Assembly (NCBI RefSeq): GCF_000718635.1 | Contig: NZ_JOBF01000004.1 | Span: 186,001 to 250,000, forward strand | DNA length: 64,000 nucleotides | Direction: 5' to 3' | From: Streptomyces varsoviensis | GTDB taxonomy: Bacteria; Actinomycetota; Actinomycetes; Streptomycetales; Streptomycetaceae | Program-made: the position numbers and the translations under genes | The notes under the pieces: model-generated | The model's input: only the letters and a program-made list of their open reading frames with translations | The model's database searches: none | What the model was told of the DNA's origin: nothing | Shown: positions 10,428-18,476 of the stretch, in pieces | Position numbering within the stretch: the stretch's first letter is position 1 | How the letters are laid out: each line of letters opens with the position of its first letter

Positions 10428-11829
10428 AGCGGGCTTGGGCGGCTAGGAGTTCTTCGCCGGGGCGGTATCCGGAGGTGAGGTAGGACCAGGAGGATTCGGT
10501 GACGAGGGTGGTTTCCTCGTTGTCTTCCGGTGTCTCGTCGGTGGGGTGTGCTTGTGCGGTGCGCCAGGCGCGGCGTACGTCGCGGAGTGCGCCGAGGGTG
10601 GTGGAGTAGCGGCGGGATTTGCTGGAGAAGTGGCCCCGGAATCCGAGCATGTGGGCCCATTTCCAGAGTTTGAGGTCAGCGAATTCCGGTAGGTGGCCGA
10701 GGGCCCAGGCGGTACGGATCATCTGGCGTACGTGCTGGTGCACGCGAAGGTCTGTGAGGGGTTCAGAGGAGCCCGTACCTTCGCAGTCGTCGCAGAGGTC
10801 GCGGAAGCCGTCGGGGCCGGTGACGTGGCCGTTTCCGGTGCAGCGGGGGCAGCGTAGGGACCGGTCCACGGTGCCGGAGTCCTCAGCGCTTTTGGTCGCG
10901 TATTTGGCGACGTAGCCCGCCACTTTCTGATCGGTGAGTTCGCCGTCGTCCAGGTTGGTGATTTCCCGGATGTCGATCTCGCGGCCCCACCTCAGTTCGC
11001 GTTCCCCCACGGCATCCGAAGCGATGGTGAGGACGGCTCGTTGGGCCGCTGCGGTGATGGCGAGGGTGAGTGCGTCGGCGGTCGCCCAGGCCGGCGGGGG
11101 AGTGGTGTGGCCGTCGGGTCCGTCGAGGCGCACCACGGCGTGGAAGTGGACCAGGCCCCGTTGTTGGTACTCGGCGACCTTGGCGAACGAGAGACGCACC
11201 GCAGCGTGCAATGCCCGCTGGGTTATGCCGAGTTGGGCCGCCAGTGCCCGTCGGAGGTAGGTGGTGAAGCGTGCCCAGAGGGCCCCTGCATGGGCGTTCC
11301 AGAGCACAGCCCCGGCGTAGTCGTAGGTGGCCGGGTTCAGCGGTGTTCCCAGCGCGGGATCATCGGCTGCGTGCCGGGTACCGCAGCGGCAGGTGAGGGC
11401 CCGGCCGGTTTCGGTGGTGCGTCGGTTGTGGACCGGGCCGAAGGAGGGGGCGGTGAGGGTGGCGAAGACGCGGGGGTGTTCGCGGACGGTTTCGGGTACG
11501 GCCTTGCCGCCGGAGAGGCCCGCTTTGATCAGGTGGTAGGTGTCGGCTGCGTAGAGGCGGGAGCAGGACGGGCAGCGGGAGGAGCGCCGGTTGCCGCAGG
11601 CGGTGAGCAGGCGGCCGGTCGGTTCGTCGGCGGTGCTGTAGGAGCGCAGGATCGTTCCTGCGGTGGTGTCGAGCGTGGCGGTGGTGCCGACGAGGTTCAC
11701 GGGGCGGGTGCAGCCCCTCACTTGCCGGATCTGGTCCTGGACGCGGTCGAAGTCGGGCAGGTGGGCCAGTTCGATCAGGTCCCGCAGGGCCAGGCTCGCC
11801 ACGTGGCGCAGGTCCAAGGGGCGTTCCAT
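10354..11829 (-). CDS. rolling-circle replication initiator (RepSA-like)
   Basis: 491 aa. It has the motif FATLTAPSFGPVH (122-134), the HUH metal-binding motif HFH at 228-230, and the catalytic tyrosine region GYVAKYATK (Tyr306/Tyr310). Cys pairs at 86/89, 148/150, 327/330 and 346/349 suggest zinc binding. This is the AICE-type RCR initiator, which nicks the origin and starts replication of the excised circle. The frame is open far upstream, but the ATG at 11829 has GAAGGAA at a good distance; upstream in-frame codons are a shadow of the Spd gene. In pSAM2 the double-strand origin lies within or near rep. Confidence 0.93.
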   Translation of the reverse strand: MERPLDLRHVASLALRDLIELAHLPDFDRVQDQIRQVRGCTRPVNLVGTTATLDTTAGTILRSYSTADEPTGRLLTACGNRRSSRCPSCSRLYAADTYHLIKAGLSGGKAVPETVREHPRVFATLTAPSFGPVHNRRTTETGRALTCRCGTRHAADDPALGTPLNPATYDYAGAVLWNAHAGALWARFTTYLRRALAAQLGITQRALHAAVRLSFAKVAEYQQRGLVHFHAVVRLDGPDGHTTPPPAWATADALTLAITAAAQRAVLTIASDAVGERELRWGREIDIREITNLDDGELTDQKVAGYVAKYATKSAEDSGTVDRSLRCPRCTGNGHVTGPDGFRDLCDDCEGTGSSEPLTDLRVHQHVRQMIRTAWALGHLPEFADLKLWKWAHMLGFRGHFSSKSRRYSTTLGALRDVRRAWRTAQAHPTDETPEDNEETTLVTESSWSYLTSGYRPGEELLAAQARYEIAQQRRFRHEEGDSGACHSADR

Positions 11830-11935
11830 CGGGGCGTTCCTTCCTTCGGGCAGGGCCGCAGCAGCGGCCGAGGGCATGACGGGGCGAGCCCGGGCGGGGG
11901 AGGGGAGAAAGGGGGGCCGGGAAGTCGGCGGAGGC

Positions 11936-12686
11936 TCAGGGGGTGAGCTGGGCGTGTGCGGCGGTGGCCAGCGGCAGGGCGACGCCGAGCCGGGCCCGCA
12001 ATTGCGCCGGGGTGATCGGCCGCCCGTGTTCGGCCAGGTGCGCGGCGGCGATGGAGCGGGCCGCGTCCACCAGGGCGACGGGCAGCGCGTCAGCGGGAGC
12101 CGTCTGCCGCACAGCGGGAACGGTCGGGCTGTGGTGCCGGGGGGGCGGGGGTGGCCGCCGGTGCCGGAGCGGCGGGGGCGGGAGCTTCCGCCGGAGCCGG
12201 AGCCGGAGCCGGAGCGGGGGCGGGGGCGGGGGCAGCAGTCGGGGTTGGGTCGGCGTCGGCGGTGGGGAGTGGTTGTTCCTGGTTCTGCAATTGCTGGAAG
12301 TGGCCGAGGAGTTGGGGGCCGACGGCTCCCCAGCCGAGGAGGAGCAGGGGCGCCACGGCGTCCACGGCGGCGCGTCCGTAGTGACCGGCGATCACGGGTT
12401 CGGCGATGTTGAGGGCGAGGGTCAGCAGGCCGGACAGATGCATGAGCCGGGTTGCGCTCTTGAGCTTGCTCGTGGCCACGCCGCGCAGGGACAGGTACCG
12501 CAGGGCCACCAGGAGGCCGACGACCGACAGGTCGACCATCGGGGCGATAAGCGGGGCGATGAAGCCGGGGACGCCCAGGCGCAGGGCGAGGGAGCGCACG
12601 TTGCCGAAGGAGAACACGAAGGCCAGGGAAGCGATGACGACCATGACGGCGGTGATGGTGCGTTGGGTGAACCGGTCTTCGTTCAC
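11936..12686 (-). pseudogene. Spd-like DUF2637 membrane protein, frameshifted
   Basis: The N-terminal frame (GTG at 12686 with AGGAGG upstream) encodes four hydrophobic segments in the first 125 residues, then a Pro/Ala-rich stretch, and stops at 12090. The expected C-terminal winged-helix part (AHLAEHGRPITPAQLRARLG and following) is intact in another frame, ending at 11936. The frames can be joined at a G7 run on the plus strand (12139-12145); losing one base restores about 250 codons. DUF2637 proteins sit between tra and rep in many AICEs and are implicated in plasmid spreading. It may be a true mutation, slippage or a sequencing error. Confidence 0.7.
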
Positions 12687-12726
12687 GGGGTTCACCTCCT
12701 TTCATCGAGGTCCGGGCGGGGCGTGG

Positions 12727-14139
12727 TCAGGCCGCTTCCGTCGCGTCGGCCACGTCTTCCTTGACGAGCGGAACGGGTCGCCGGAGATGCCGGCCGGAGG
12801 TTTCCTTCAGCAGGTCGGCAGGGTCCCGCGTCAGGTGAGCGGTGTCGGCCGCGATGCGGGCCGCGTCGTCGTCGGCGACGTAGGGCGTACGGACGCGGGT
12901 GAAGCCGGGTCGGCCTTGATGGGCCATGGACGCGACGCCGACATAGGCCGGATCTTGCAGGGCGGTGGGGTTGGCGTCGGGCCAGTTCCGGATGTCTTCG
13001 CCCAGGGCGACCACCGCGGCTTCAGCGGTCTTCTGCGCGAAGGACAGTCCCACCGGGCACACGTCCCGGATGAACGTGGGGATCGCGTCGCCCGTCGCCT
13101 TCTGGGTGGCGATGAGCACCAGGAGGCCGACGCTCCGGCCCTTCTTGACGAGGTCTTCCACGAGCCGGGCGTTCTCCGACGCCAGCGCGGCGAGATCCTT
13201 CGTCTTGCGGTCCGAGCCCTTGTGCTCGCGGAAGTAGGTGTGTGCCTCATCGACGATGAGCACCACCAGCGGCCAGGAGGCCGAGGGCCCGACGTGCCAC
13301 ATGTTCTTGACCCCGAGCACGGCCCGGATCGAGGCCGACCGGTCGCGTCGCAGGTCCACCAGCCGCTTGAAGAGGGTGTTGGCTTCCGCCAGGTCGTCAC
13401 CGACGAACGCGAACGCCCGCTGTTCCAGGTCGGCGTAGTCCCCCTCGTAGGACGAGGTCACCTTGCCGTCAGCGATGGCGTACTGGATCGCATCAGAGGG
13501 CGCGGTATCGCAGATGAATCGGTTGATCAGCGACGTTTTCCCGTAGCCCGGCAGGCCCGCCACCGTCACGCCGGGAACGTCCGCCAGGCTCACGCTGACC
13601 GGCACGGCGTAGTCGTCCACGCCCAAGTGCCACCGGGCCAGCTCATCCGGGACCAGACCGGAAGGCGTGTGATCGGTCGGGGTGATCAGCGGGTCCACCC
13701 GCACGCCCCGGATCACGAGCTGGCCCGGCTGCTCCAGCAAGACCGAGACCCGCGTACACCGCCAGGCATCAGCCAGATACGGGGCCGCCCTCTGGAACTC
13801 CGACAAGCTCACCTTGGGCAGGCACACGGCACGGACCACGACCCCGTACCGGTCCGGCGTGACCTTGATCCGGGGGGTCAGAACCCGAGGCTTGGGAACC
13901 TTGCCGTCCGACGCGAACACCACCGTCTGGGCGGGCTGCACCTTGTCCGTGACCGACAGCCCGGCCATCGGGGCCAGCCGCCGCCAGCCACGGCGAACCC
14001 GGACCGCCTGCCGGATACTCGCCCGCGTCATCGTGTCGGCGCGTATGTAGCGGACCAGCCACCACAGGGCCCATCCGGCCCCCAGGGCGAGGACCACCCC
14101 GATCATGATCGAGGCAGCCCCCATCGCTTCCTGCACCAT
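12727..14139 (-). CDS. FtsK/SpoIIIE-type conjugative DNA translocase (TraSA-like)
   Basis: 470 aa with one N-terminal membrane segment (about 10-30). Walker A GLPGYGKT is at 195-202 and Walker B VVLIVDEAH at 292-300. The short, single-TM form is typical of Streptomyces conjugation, where one hexameric pump moves double-stranded DNA between hyphae. The start codon overlaps the stop of the preceding 65-aa ORF (ATGA), so expression should be coupled and repressed by the divergent GntR regulator. A C-terminal winged-helix is not obvious by eye. Confidence 0.92.
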   Translation of the reverse strand: MVQEAMGAASIMIGVVLALGAGWALWWLVRYIRADTMTRASIRQAVRVRRGWRRLAPMAGLSVTDKVQPAQTVVFASDGKVPKPRVLTPRIKVTPDRYGVVVRAVCLPKVSLSEFQRAAPYLADAWRCTRVSVLLEQPGQLVIRGVRVDPLITPTDHTPSGLVPDELARWHLGVDDYAVPVSVSLADVPGVTVAGLPGYGKTSLINRFICDTAPSDAIQYAIADGKVTSSYEGDYADLEQRAFAFVGDDLAEANTLFKRLVDLRRDRSASIRAVLGVKNMWHVGPSASWPLVVLIVDEAHTYFREHKGSDRKTKDLAALASENARLVEDLVKKGRSVGLLVLIATQKATGDAIPTFIRDVCPVGLSFAQKTAEAAVVALGEDIRNWPDANPTALQDPAYVGVASMAHQGRPGFTRVRTPYVADDDAARIAADTAHLTRDPADLLKETSGRHLRRPVPLVKEDVADATEAA

Positions 14140-14336
14140 CAGCGCCGACCCTCCCCCTCGTAGAGGAAACGGAACAGCGCTTCCTGAAGGTGCACAAAGT
14201 CCAGGCCGTTGGTCAGCTTCGGGAAACCGTGGGTCTCCAGGACGAAGGCCACATCGAAGGCGAGCCCCGTCGTGAACCGAGGGTCGTCGTCCCCCTCGGG
14301 GCTGACCGGGTAGGCAGGCTGAGGGATAGCGGCCAT
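14139..14336 (-). CDS. small AICE ORF, 65 aa
   Basis: Starts MAAIPQPAYPVSPEG and ends FLYEGEGRR. It has no membrane segment or recognisable domain; the second half (FVLETHGFPKLTNGLDFVHL) may be helical. It is joined to its neighbours at both ends by 4-bp ATGA overlaps, strong evidence that it is translated within the transfer operon. Function unknown. Confidence 0.75.
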   Translation of the reverse strand: MAAIPQPAYPVSPEGDDDPRFTTGLAFDVAFVLETHGFPKLTNGLDFVHLQEALFRFLYEGEGRR

Positions 14337-14644
14337 CACTCGCTCACCGCCGCAGCCTGCATCGGGGTCGCCAGCTCCAGCGCCGCAGCCCGGTAGGCAA
14401 CACCGTCGGAAAGCTGGCCGTTGAACATGCGCGCCCACGGCGTGGCGAACAGCTCCACCGGCCGGACCGGCACACCCGGCTGAAGGCCATCGGGCAAGCC
14501 CGACTGAGGAACCGTGATCTTCATCTGCTCCGCGCGGCCCTCCTCCATCAGGAAGACCGTCATCGTGAACAGGGTCTCCCCCGTGTCCCGGTCTACGAAC
14601 TCTCCTTTGCCTTGGCCGCTCTCTGCGACGTGATCCAGCTTCAC
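14336..14644 (-). CDS. conserved-type AICE ORF, 102 aa, first gene of transfer operon
   Basis: Begins MKLDHVAESGQGKGEF and has an alternating hydrophobic pattern suggesting a small beta-rich domain, with FATPWARMFNGQL in the middle. No domain is recognised. The GTG start at 14644 directly abuts the palindromic operator and has no ribosome site, so the mRNA may be leaderless. It leads the minus-strand tra-spd-rep-xis-int operon. It could be an activator comparable in position to pSAM2 pra, but that is only positional inference. Confidence 0.7.
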   Translation of the reverse strand: MKLDHVAESGQGKGEFVDRDTGETLFTMTVFLMEEGRAEQMKITVPQSGLPDGLQPGVPVRPVELFATPWARMFNGQLSDGVAYRAAALELATPMQAAAVSE

Positions 14645-14714
14645 CTAGCTCAGCTAGCCCTGCCAAGCGACCTAGCTATGTGAGTCCGTGGGTTGTCTGT
14701 GTTAGGTGAGCTAA
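14645..14714. promoter_or_regulatory. divergent operator region of the AICE
   Basis: The 89-bp gap between the operon and the GntR gene holds a perfect palindrome CTAGCTCAGCTAG at 14645-14657, a half-matching CCTAGCTATG at 14671-14680, and TTAGGTGAGCTAA at 14702-14714. They share a TAG-CT-A core. A -10-like TACCCT at 14722-14727 is 6 bp from the regulator ATG, suggesting a leaderless, autoregulated transcript. This arrangement matches the KorSA paradigm of pSAM2. Confidence 0.6.
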
Positions 14715-14733
14715 CGCGGGCTACCCTTGGGTC

Positions 14734-15159
14734 ATGCCGACGCCGATGCATGACCAGCGCCCGCCGTACCAGCAGGCGGCCGACGCCATCCGGGACGACA
14801 TCACGGCCGGCAGGCTCAAACCCGGCGAACGGCTTCCCTCTAATCGCGAGCTGGAAGAGCGATTCGGCATTGCCAACATGACGGCCCGCAGTGCCCTTCG
14901 CGTCCTGCGCGATGAAGGGCTGATTTACACGGTTCAGGGGCGTGGCAGCTACGTCACCGACACGCCGCCCTCACCAGACGACGGCCCCAGCGAGGGCATG
15001 GGGCAACCCGGCCCCGACGAGGCCGGGGCGGAGGGACCGGTCACTGAAGTACTGGTGGCTCTCCGTGACCAGCTCCGGGCCCTGAACGCGGAAGTGGAAA
15101 CGCTCAAGCGGGAGGTATCGGAGCTGAAGGACCAGCGTCGGCAGCCCCCGACTTCCTGA
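14734..15159 (+). CDS. GntR-family repressor (KorSA-like)
   Basis: 141 aa. A GntR winged helix-turn-helix occupies residues 10-78 (AADAIRDDITAGRLKPGERL, then LPSNRELEERFGIANMTARS). There is no ligand-binding domain; instead a Pro/Gly-rich linker leads to a C-terminal coiled coil (about 105-135, VLVALRDQLRALNAEVETL). This short form is typical of AICE transfer repressors that keep tra and rep silent during maintenance. Divergent from the operon it should control. An in-frame ATG at 14746 is a possible alternative start. Confidence 0.88.
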   Translation: MPTPMHDQRPPYQQAADAIRDDITAGRLKPGERLPSNRELEERFGIANMTARSALRVLRDEGLIYTVQGRGSYVTDTPPSPDDGPSEGMGQPGPDEAGAEGPVTEVLVALRDQLRALNAEVETLKREVSELKDQRRQPPTS

Positions 15160-15259
15160 CCTCAGCGAGATCAGCGCGCACGTCCGCCAGCTCGGCACGC
15201 AGCCGCTCAGTCATAGCCGTGATCTCTGCCAACAGCGCGTCATCAGACTCGCCCAGCAT
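15104..15259 (-). CDS. 51-aa coiled-coil small protein
   Basis: Begins MLGESDDALLAEITAM and contains heptad-like TERLRAELADVRADLAEVRK, then a Pro-rich tail. AGAGGTAG lies 8-9 bp before the ATG at 15259, a good ribosome site. It overlaps the 3' end of the GntR gene antiparallel by 56 bp. The GntR C-terminus is also a coiled coil encoded by the opposite strand here, so it could simply be an antisense shadow; the ribosome site and independent 100 bp beyond the overlap argue for a gene. Function unknown. Confidence 0.45.
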   Translation of the reverse strand: MLGESDDALLAEITAMTERLRAELADVRADLAEVRKSGAADAGPSAPIPPA

Positions 15260-16295
15260 TTCGCACTACCTCTTTCCGCGTCGGTTCCGCCCACCGACGT
15301 GACGTTCCTTCGTTCCCGCAACACCGGCCGGACGAAGCGGGTTCACATGTGATGCGCCTGCGCACCTTGAACAGAACGGGCATGTTCGATGAGCACTAGG
15401 ACCACGAGGCCCCAGCGAACGCGCCGATCAGCCCAGTTCAGAGCTGGCTGTTCAGAGTTTCTTTACTGGATCAAGGCGGCCCGCATGCGCGGGCCGCGCG
15501 CGCTGGCGGCCCGTGGCCGCCGCGCACTCCTGTCTGCCGCCCCGTTTGCGGCGGCCCCGGCCCACTCAGCGCGCGACCCCGAGCAGCAGCCCGCATGCCC
15601 AGCACGGCAGCTCGAACCGCCCTGCTCGCACTCCAGGCCATCAGCGGTCCGCGGCGCGGCGCCAGGTTTCGCCGTGGACTGCGGGCCGGTCGCGCCATCG
15701 CTGAGACGGAGGCCGGGGCGGCGCCAGGGCGGCCGTCCGTCAAAGATCGAAGACATCGAGGCGGGCCCATTGCGGGTGGGTGGCTGAGGCGCACACGTGC
15801 CGGTGCTCCGTCACCTCTCCCGCCGTCGTGGCTGACTTTCCCGACCCGAGGTATCAGTAACCAGATCCAGATTCCCCGCTCCGAGGGGACCGACGAAAAG
15901 GCAGGGGAGCCCCCGCCGGCCGCTTCTCGTACCCTGCTCATCTGTCCGAGCCCCGTCCTCTTGTCGCTGCACACCCGAGACGCGATGTCGATCGAGAACA
16001 CGACGACCGCCCCGGTACCATCGGCACCGGGGTTCCTGAGCAGGGACTCTCAACCGGACCACCCCGCGCCTGCCAGGGTTTGAGGGGTGGTCCGGTCTTG
16101 CATCTGTAGTTGTCCAGCGTGGTCCGGCCCCCCTGCCCCCAGGGGTTAATCAGCAGAAGAGCCGGACCACTGGCGATGGGCTGGAACGAGGGCCCACCGC
16201 TTTCCCTCGACGGCACGCCGCCCAACGGTCGCACTCGACGAGGGGTTGGTAGGCGGGGAGTCGCCAACTTCTCCGTCACGACGACTCCCGCCCGC
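15260..16295. other. 1-kb non-coding stretch of element 1
   Basis: No convincing gene is seen on either strand. It contains, at 15458-15480, a 23-nt motif shared with element 2 (21672-21694), each followed by about 100 bp of GC-rich DNA with CTCCTGTCT and CCGCCCC in common, and a cluster of inverted repeats at 16054-16170. An AICE would be expected to carry an origin or transfer locus somewhere outside coding DNA; this is the largest candidate space. Confidence 0.5.
16054..16170. repeat. CCGGACCAC inverted-repeat cluster
   Basis: The 9-mer CCGGACCAC or its complement occurs four times: 16054-16062, 16087-16095 (complement), 16119-16127 (complement), 16162-16170. The first two form a 12-bp stem (CCGGACCACCCC/GGGGTGGTCCGG) with an 18-nt loop. 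It may be a terminator for rightward transcription or a protein-binding locus. No T-run follows. Confidence 0.5.
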
Positions 16296-16412
16296 TTAGG
16301 GGGACCGGCCAGCAATGACCGCCAGGGCCAAGACCAAGCCGATGCCTACCGAGATCATCAAGATGTAGAGAACCCCAGCGAACCGGCATACATAGCGCCA
16401 AAGTCGCCTCAC
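16296..16412 (-). CDS. 38-aa single-pass membrane peptide
   Basis: Starts GTG at 16412, overlapping the TGA of the preceding gene (GTGA). The sequence is a basic head (MRRLWRYVCRF) followed by one hydrophobic helix (AGVLYILMISVGIGLVLALA) and a short tail. The stop/start overlap and strong membrane helix support it although it is very short. Function unknown; last gene of a three-gene operon. Confidence 0.55.
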   Translation of the reverse strand: MRRLWRYVCRFAGVLYILMISVGIGLVLALAVIAGRSP

Positions 16413-16714
16413 TGGTACTTCTCCCAGCTATGGCCGCCACCATGCCCATCAAATAACCAGCAGGCATACGGGTTGGGCCCAGGGGTGAGCAAGCCGCAGT
16501 GCGGTAGAGGGATCAGAACCGCCTCCCCGTCGAGCCACCGAGCCCACAATCCGATATTGGCGTCCATTTCATGCAGCATTTGGTAATGCGGGCCCGGGTG
16601 AACCTCTAACTCGCAGTGGAGCCACGGGTTTTCCAGGCCATCCGCCACCTTGTCATTGGCATCACACGCGCGCCCGGTGAAGAGCCGCACCAGAGAGAAG
16701 CAATACGTGGTCAC
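16409..16714 (-). CDS. unknown AICE protein, 101 aa
   Basis: Begins MTTYCFSLVRLFTGRACD. It has several Cys and His (CELEVHPGPHYQMLHEM, PLPHCGLL, FDGHGGGHSW), which could bind a metal, but no family is recognised. GTG start overlaps the stop of the upstream DUF6415-like gene, and its stop overlaps the next start. Lower GC than flanking core genes. Confidence 0.65.
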   Translation of the reverse strand: MTTYCFSLVRLFTGRACDANDKVADGLENPWLHCELEVHPGPHYQMLHEMDANIGLWARWLDGEAVLIPLPHCGLLTPGPNPYACWLFDGHGGGHSWEKYQ

Positions 16715-17064
16715 GGATTCACACCCCCGGCCACCTCCACTAGCCCGGAGTTCTCCAGCAGAAATCGAAGGGTGTACCCCAGGCTCTGTACTCGGCAGGA
16801 CGCAGAAACCAGCCCGGAGCCCAGCCCTTCATCAATCTGGTGGGGAATCTGCTTCAGGTAGGTCTGTTTACGCGACCATTCCGCGGACCCATGCCCGAGA
16901 CCGTCAACCTGAGCTGTGGTCAAGGGCATGAGACATCCGATGTGGTGGAGCAAGGACGCATGTATGGCGCAGAGGTCCGCGTACGGGGGGAGCACCGGCC
17001 TCTCAGCCAGGGCGCGACGGATCACGTCTTCGACCTCGGCAACGTCAACCACGGCCATCCTCAC
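16711..17064 (-). CDS. DUF6415-like protein, 117 aa
   Basis: All-helical protein with the pattern of small Streptomyces proteins annotated DUF6415: an N-terminal helix (VEDVIRRALAERPVLPPYAD), a segment LHHIGCLMPLTTAQVDGL and a C-terminal helix LGYTLRFLLENSGL. These often accompany XRE regulators in accessory regions. No catalytic motif is seen. First gene of a three-gene operon ending in a 38-aa membrane peptide, and placed downstream of the XRE regulator beyond a strong terminator. Confidence 0.6.
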   Translation of the reverse strand: MRMAVVDVAEVEDVIRRALAERPVLPPYADLCAIHASLLHHIGCLMPLTTAQVDGLGHGSAEWSRKQTYLKQIPHQIDEGLGSGLVSASCRVQSLGYTLRFLLENSGLVEVAGGVNP

Positions 17065-17105
17065 GGTGTTTGGTGGGATCGGTGAGGAGACCTTAGAAGC
17101 CGAAG

Positions 17106-17144
17106 AAGGGGCGCACCCGGAAAAATTTTCCGGGTGCGCCCCTT
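17106..17144. terminator. bidirectional terminator
   Basis: Perfect 19-bp inverted repeat (arms 17106-17124 and 17126-17144) with A and T runs at the centre and ends. It lies between the end of the XRE gene and the start of the next minus-strand operon. Confidence 0.85.
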
Positions 17145-17161
17145 TCGGTCGAGCTGCGCGG

Positions 17162-18373
17162 CTACTTGAGTGCGTTGAGACTCAACGCCAGTTCACGCAC
17201 GTCCCGTCGGCGACTCCTTTGGTGCAGCCGACGCGCCAAGTCGCGAGCGAACGCGTGGGCGCGAATCTGCTCCGGCGCTGTCTTGAACGCTCGTTTCAGA
17301 TGATCAGCCGCATCATCGGTTCGGCCAGCCTCTCCGTATGCCCGTGCGACGTCAAGAGCGGCCCGGGCGCGACGTTCCGTCGGCAGGTTCCTCACAGGCC
17401 GGACCCTCGGCACGCTGTCCACGGCAAGCTGAACATCCCCGAACTCAAGAGCCAAGTCGAGGCGGTGGATATCCACGTTCATCGGACCGAAGCCCGTCCA
17501 CATTTCGTTGGCATCGGTTCCGAGTCGGTCCGCCGCCCGTTGCGCTTCCTGGAGCATGTCGTCCGCCTGCCCCCGGTCACCCAAGCGTGCCGCCGCAACA
17601 GCCCCGTTCAGAAAGAGCGTTCCGTACAGCGACAGCGCGGTTGGCGAGGAGCACCACCACCCGACGGGAAGATTCCCGGCCGCGTCAAGCGTGACCCCGA
17701 CAGCTTCGGCAGCCATCCCAGCCCCGAGCTGGACGTGTGCGACGCACCTACGCAAGGCCAGCATGGTTGCGGGATCTTCCGTCTCACTCGCGGCGACGTC
17801 GCCCTGATCGGCTGCTGCCCAGGCCAAATCCGTCTCGCCCAGCTTGCGGAGGAGCGCCCCGGTGGCGTGGCATGCCAGCGCGAAGAGCGTCAGGCACCGC
17901 TCCTTCTCCTCTCCCGTGGACGCCTCATGCACGGCTAGCCGGGTATCGACCAGGACCGATGGCAAACGTTCGGCGAGTTCGGAGTACTTGGAAGCTTGGT
18001 ACAGGTCCCACGCTTCGTGGACTTCAACGGCAAGGCGCGCAGGCCGTACCGGTTCCCGAGCGTCGTAAAGGGACCCTGCCAGCCGTCGCGACTGCATCAG
18101 CGCGGCTCGAATGGCCGGCACGCTTCCTCTGTGATCGTTGTGATCATCCAGAAGCGCAGGCGCGCCCTGAAGGTCCTCGATGTGAACCCGCAGAGCGTCC
18201 GCCAGGTCAGCGAGCATCTTGACGTTGTTCACCGGGATTCTTCCGGTCTCCACCCGGTACACCCAGTCTTCCGAGCGGTTCAGCAGAACGCCGAGCTGCC
18301 ATTGGGGGAGCCCTCTGCGCTCCCGGTAGAACCGCACGCGTTTGCCGAACGGGAGATGCTCCATGCCACGCAC
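17162..18373 (-). CDS. XRE-family regulator with TPR-like C-terminus
   Basis: 403 aa. N-terminal HTH_3 (about 8-70: LPQWQLGVLLNRSEDWVYRV) followed by all-alpha TPR-like repeats to the C-terminus. Such SARP/AfsR-style or peptide-sensing regulators are common in Streptomyces accessory DNA. GTG at 18373 has AAGGGG upstream; an ATG three codons in is an alternative. Divergent from the NUDIX gene, with 103 bp between them, so it may control it. Its ligand and targets are unknown. Confidence 0.82.
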   Translation of the reverse strand: MRGMEHLPFGKRVRFYRERRGLPQWQLGVLLNRSEDWVYRVETGRIPVNNVKMLADLADALRVHIEDLQGAPALLDDHNDHRGSVPAIRAALMQSRRLAGSLYDAREPVRPARLAVEVHEAWDLYQASKYSELAERLPSVLVDTRLAVHEASTGEEKERCLTLFALACHATGALLRKLGETDLAWAAADQGDVAASETEDPATMLALRRCVAHVQLGAGMAAEAVGVTLDAAGNLPVGWWCSSPTALSLYGTLFLNGAVAAARLGDRGQADDMLQEAQRAADRLGTDANEMWTGFGPMNVDIHRLDLALEFGDVQLAVDSVPRVRPVRNLPTERRARAALDVARAYGEAGRTDDAADHLKRAFKTAPEQIRAHAFARDLARRLHQRSRRRDVRELALSLNALK

Positions 18374-18476
18374 TGTGCCGCCCCTTCACTCGATCCAGGA
18401 GAGTGTCACACGGGGGACAGGGGCGTACGCAACGATCAGCGCAAGCCATCGGGATCATGGTCGGTAGGCTCGACAC

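Noticed and set aside
11830..12705. N-terminal extension of Rep
   Set aside because: It overlaps the Spd gene in another frame and is Pro/Arg-rich; Rep has a ribosome site at 11829.
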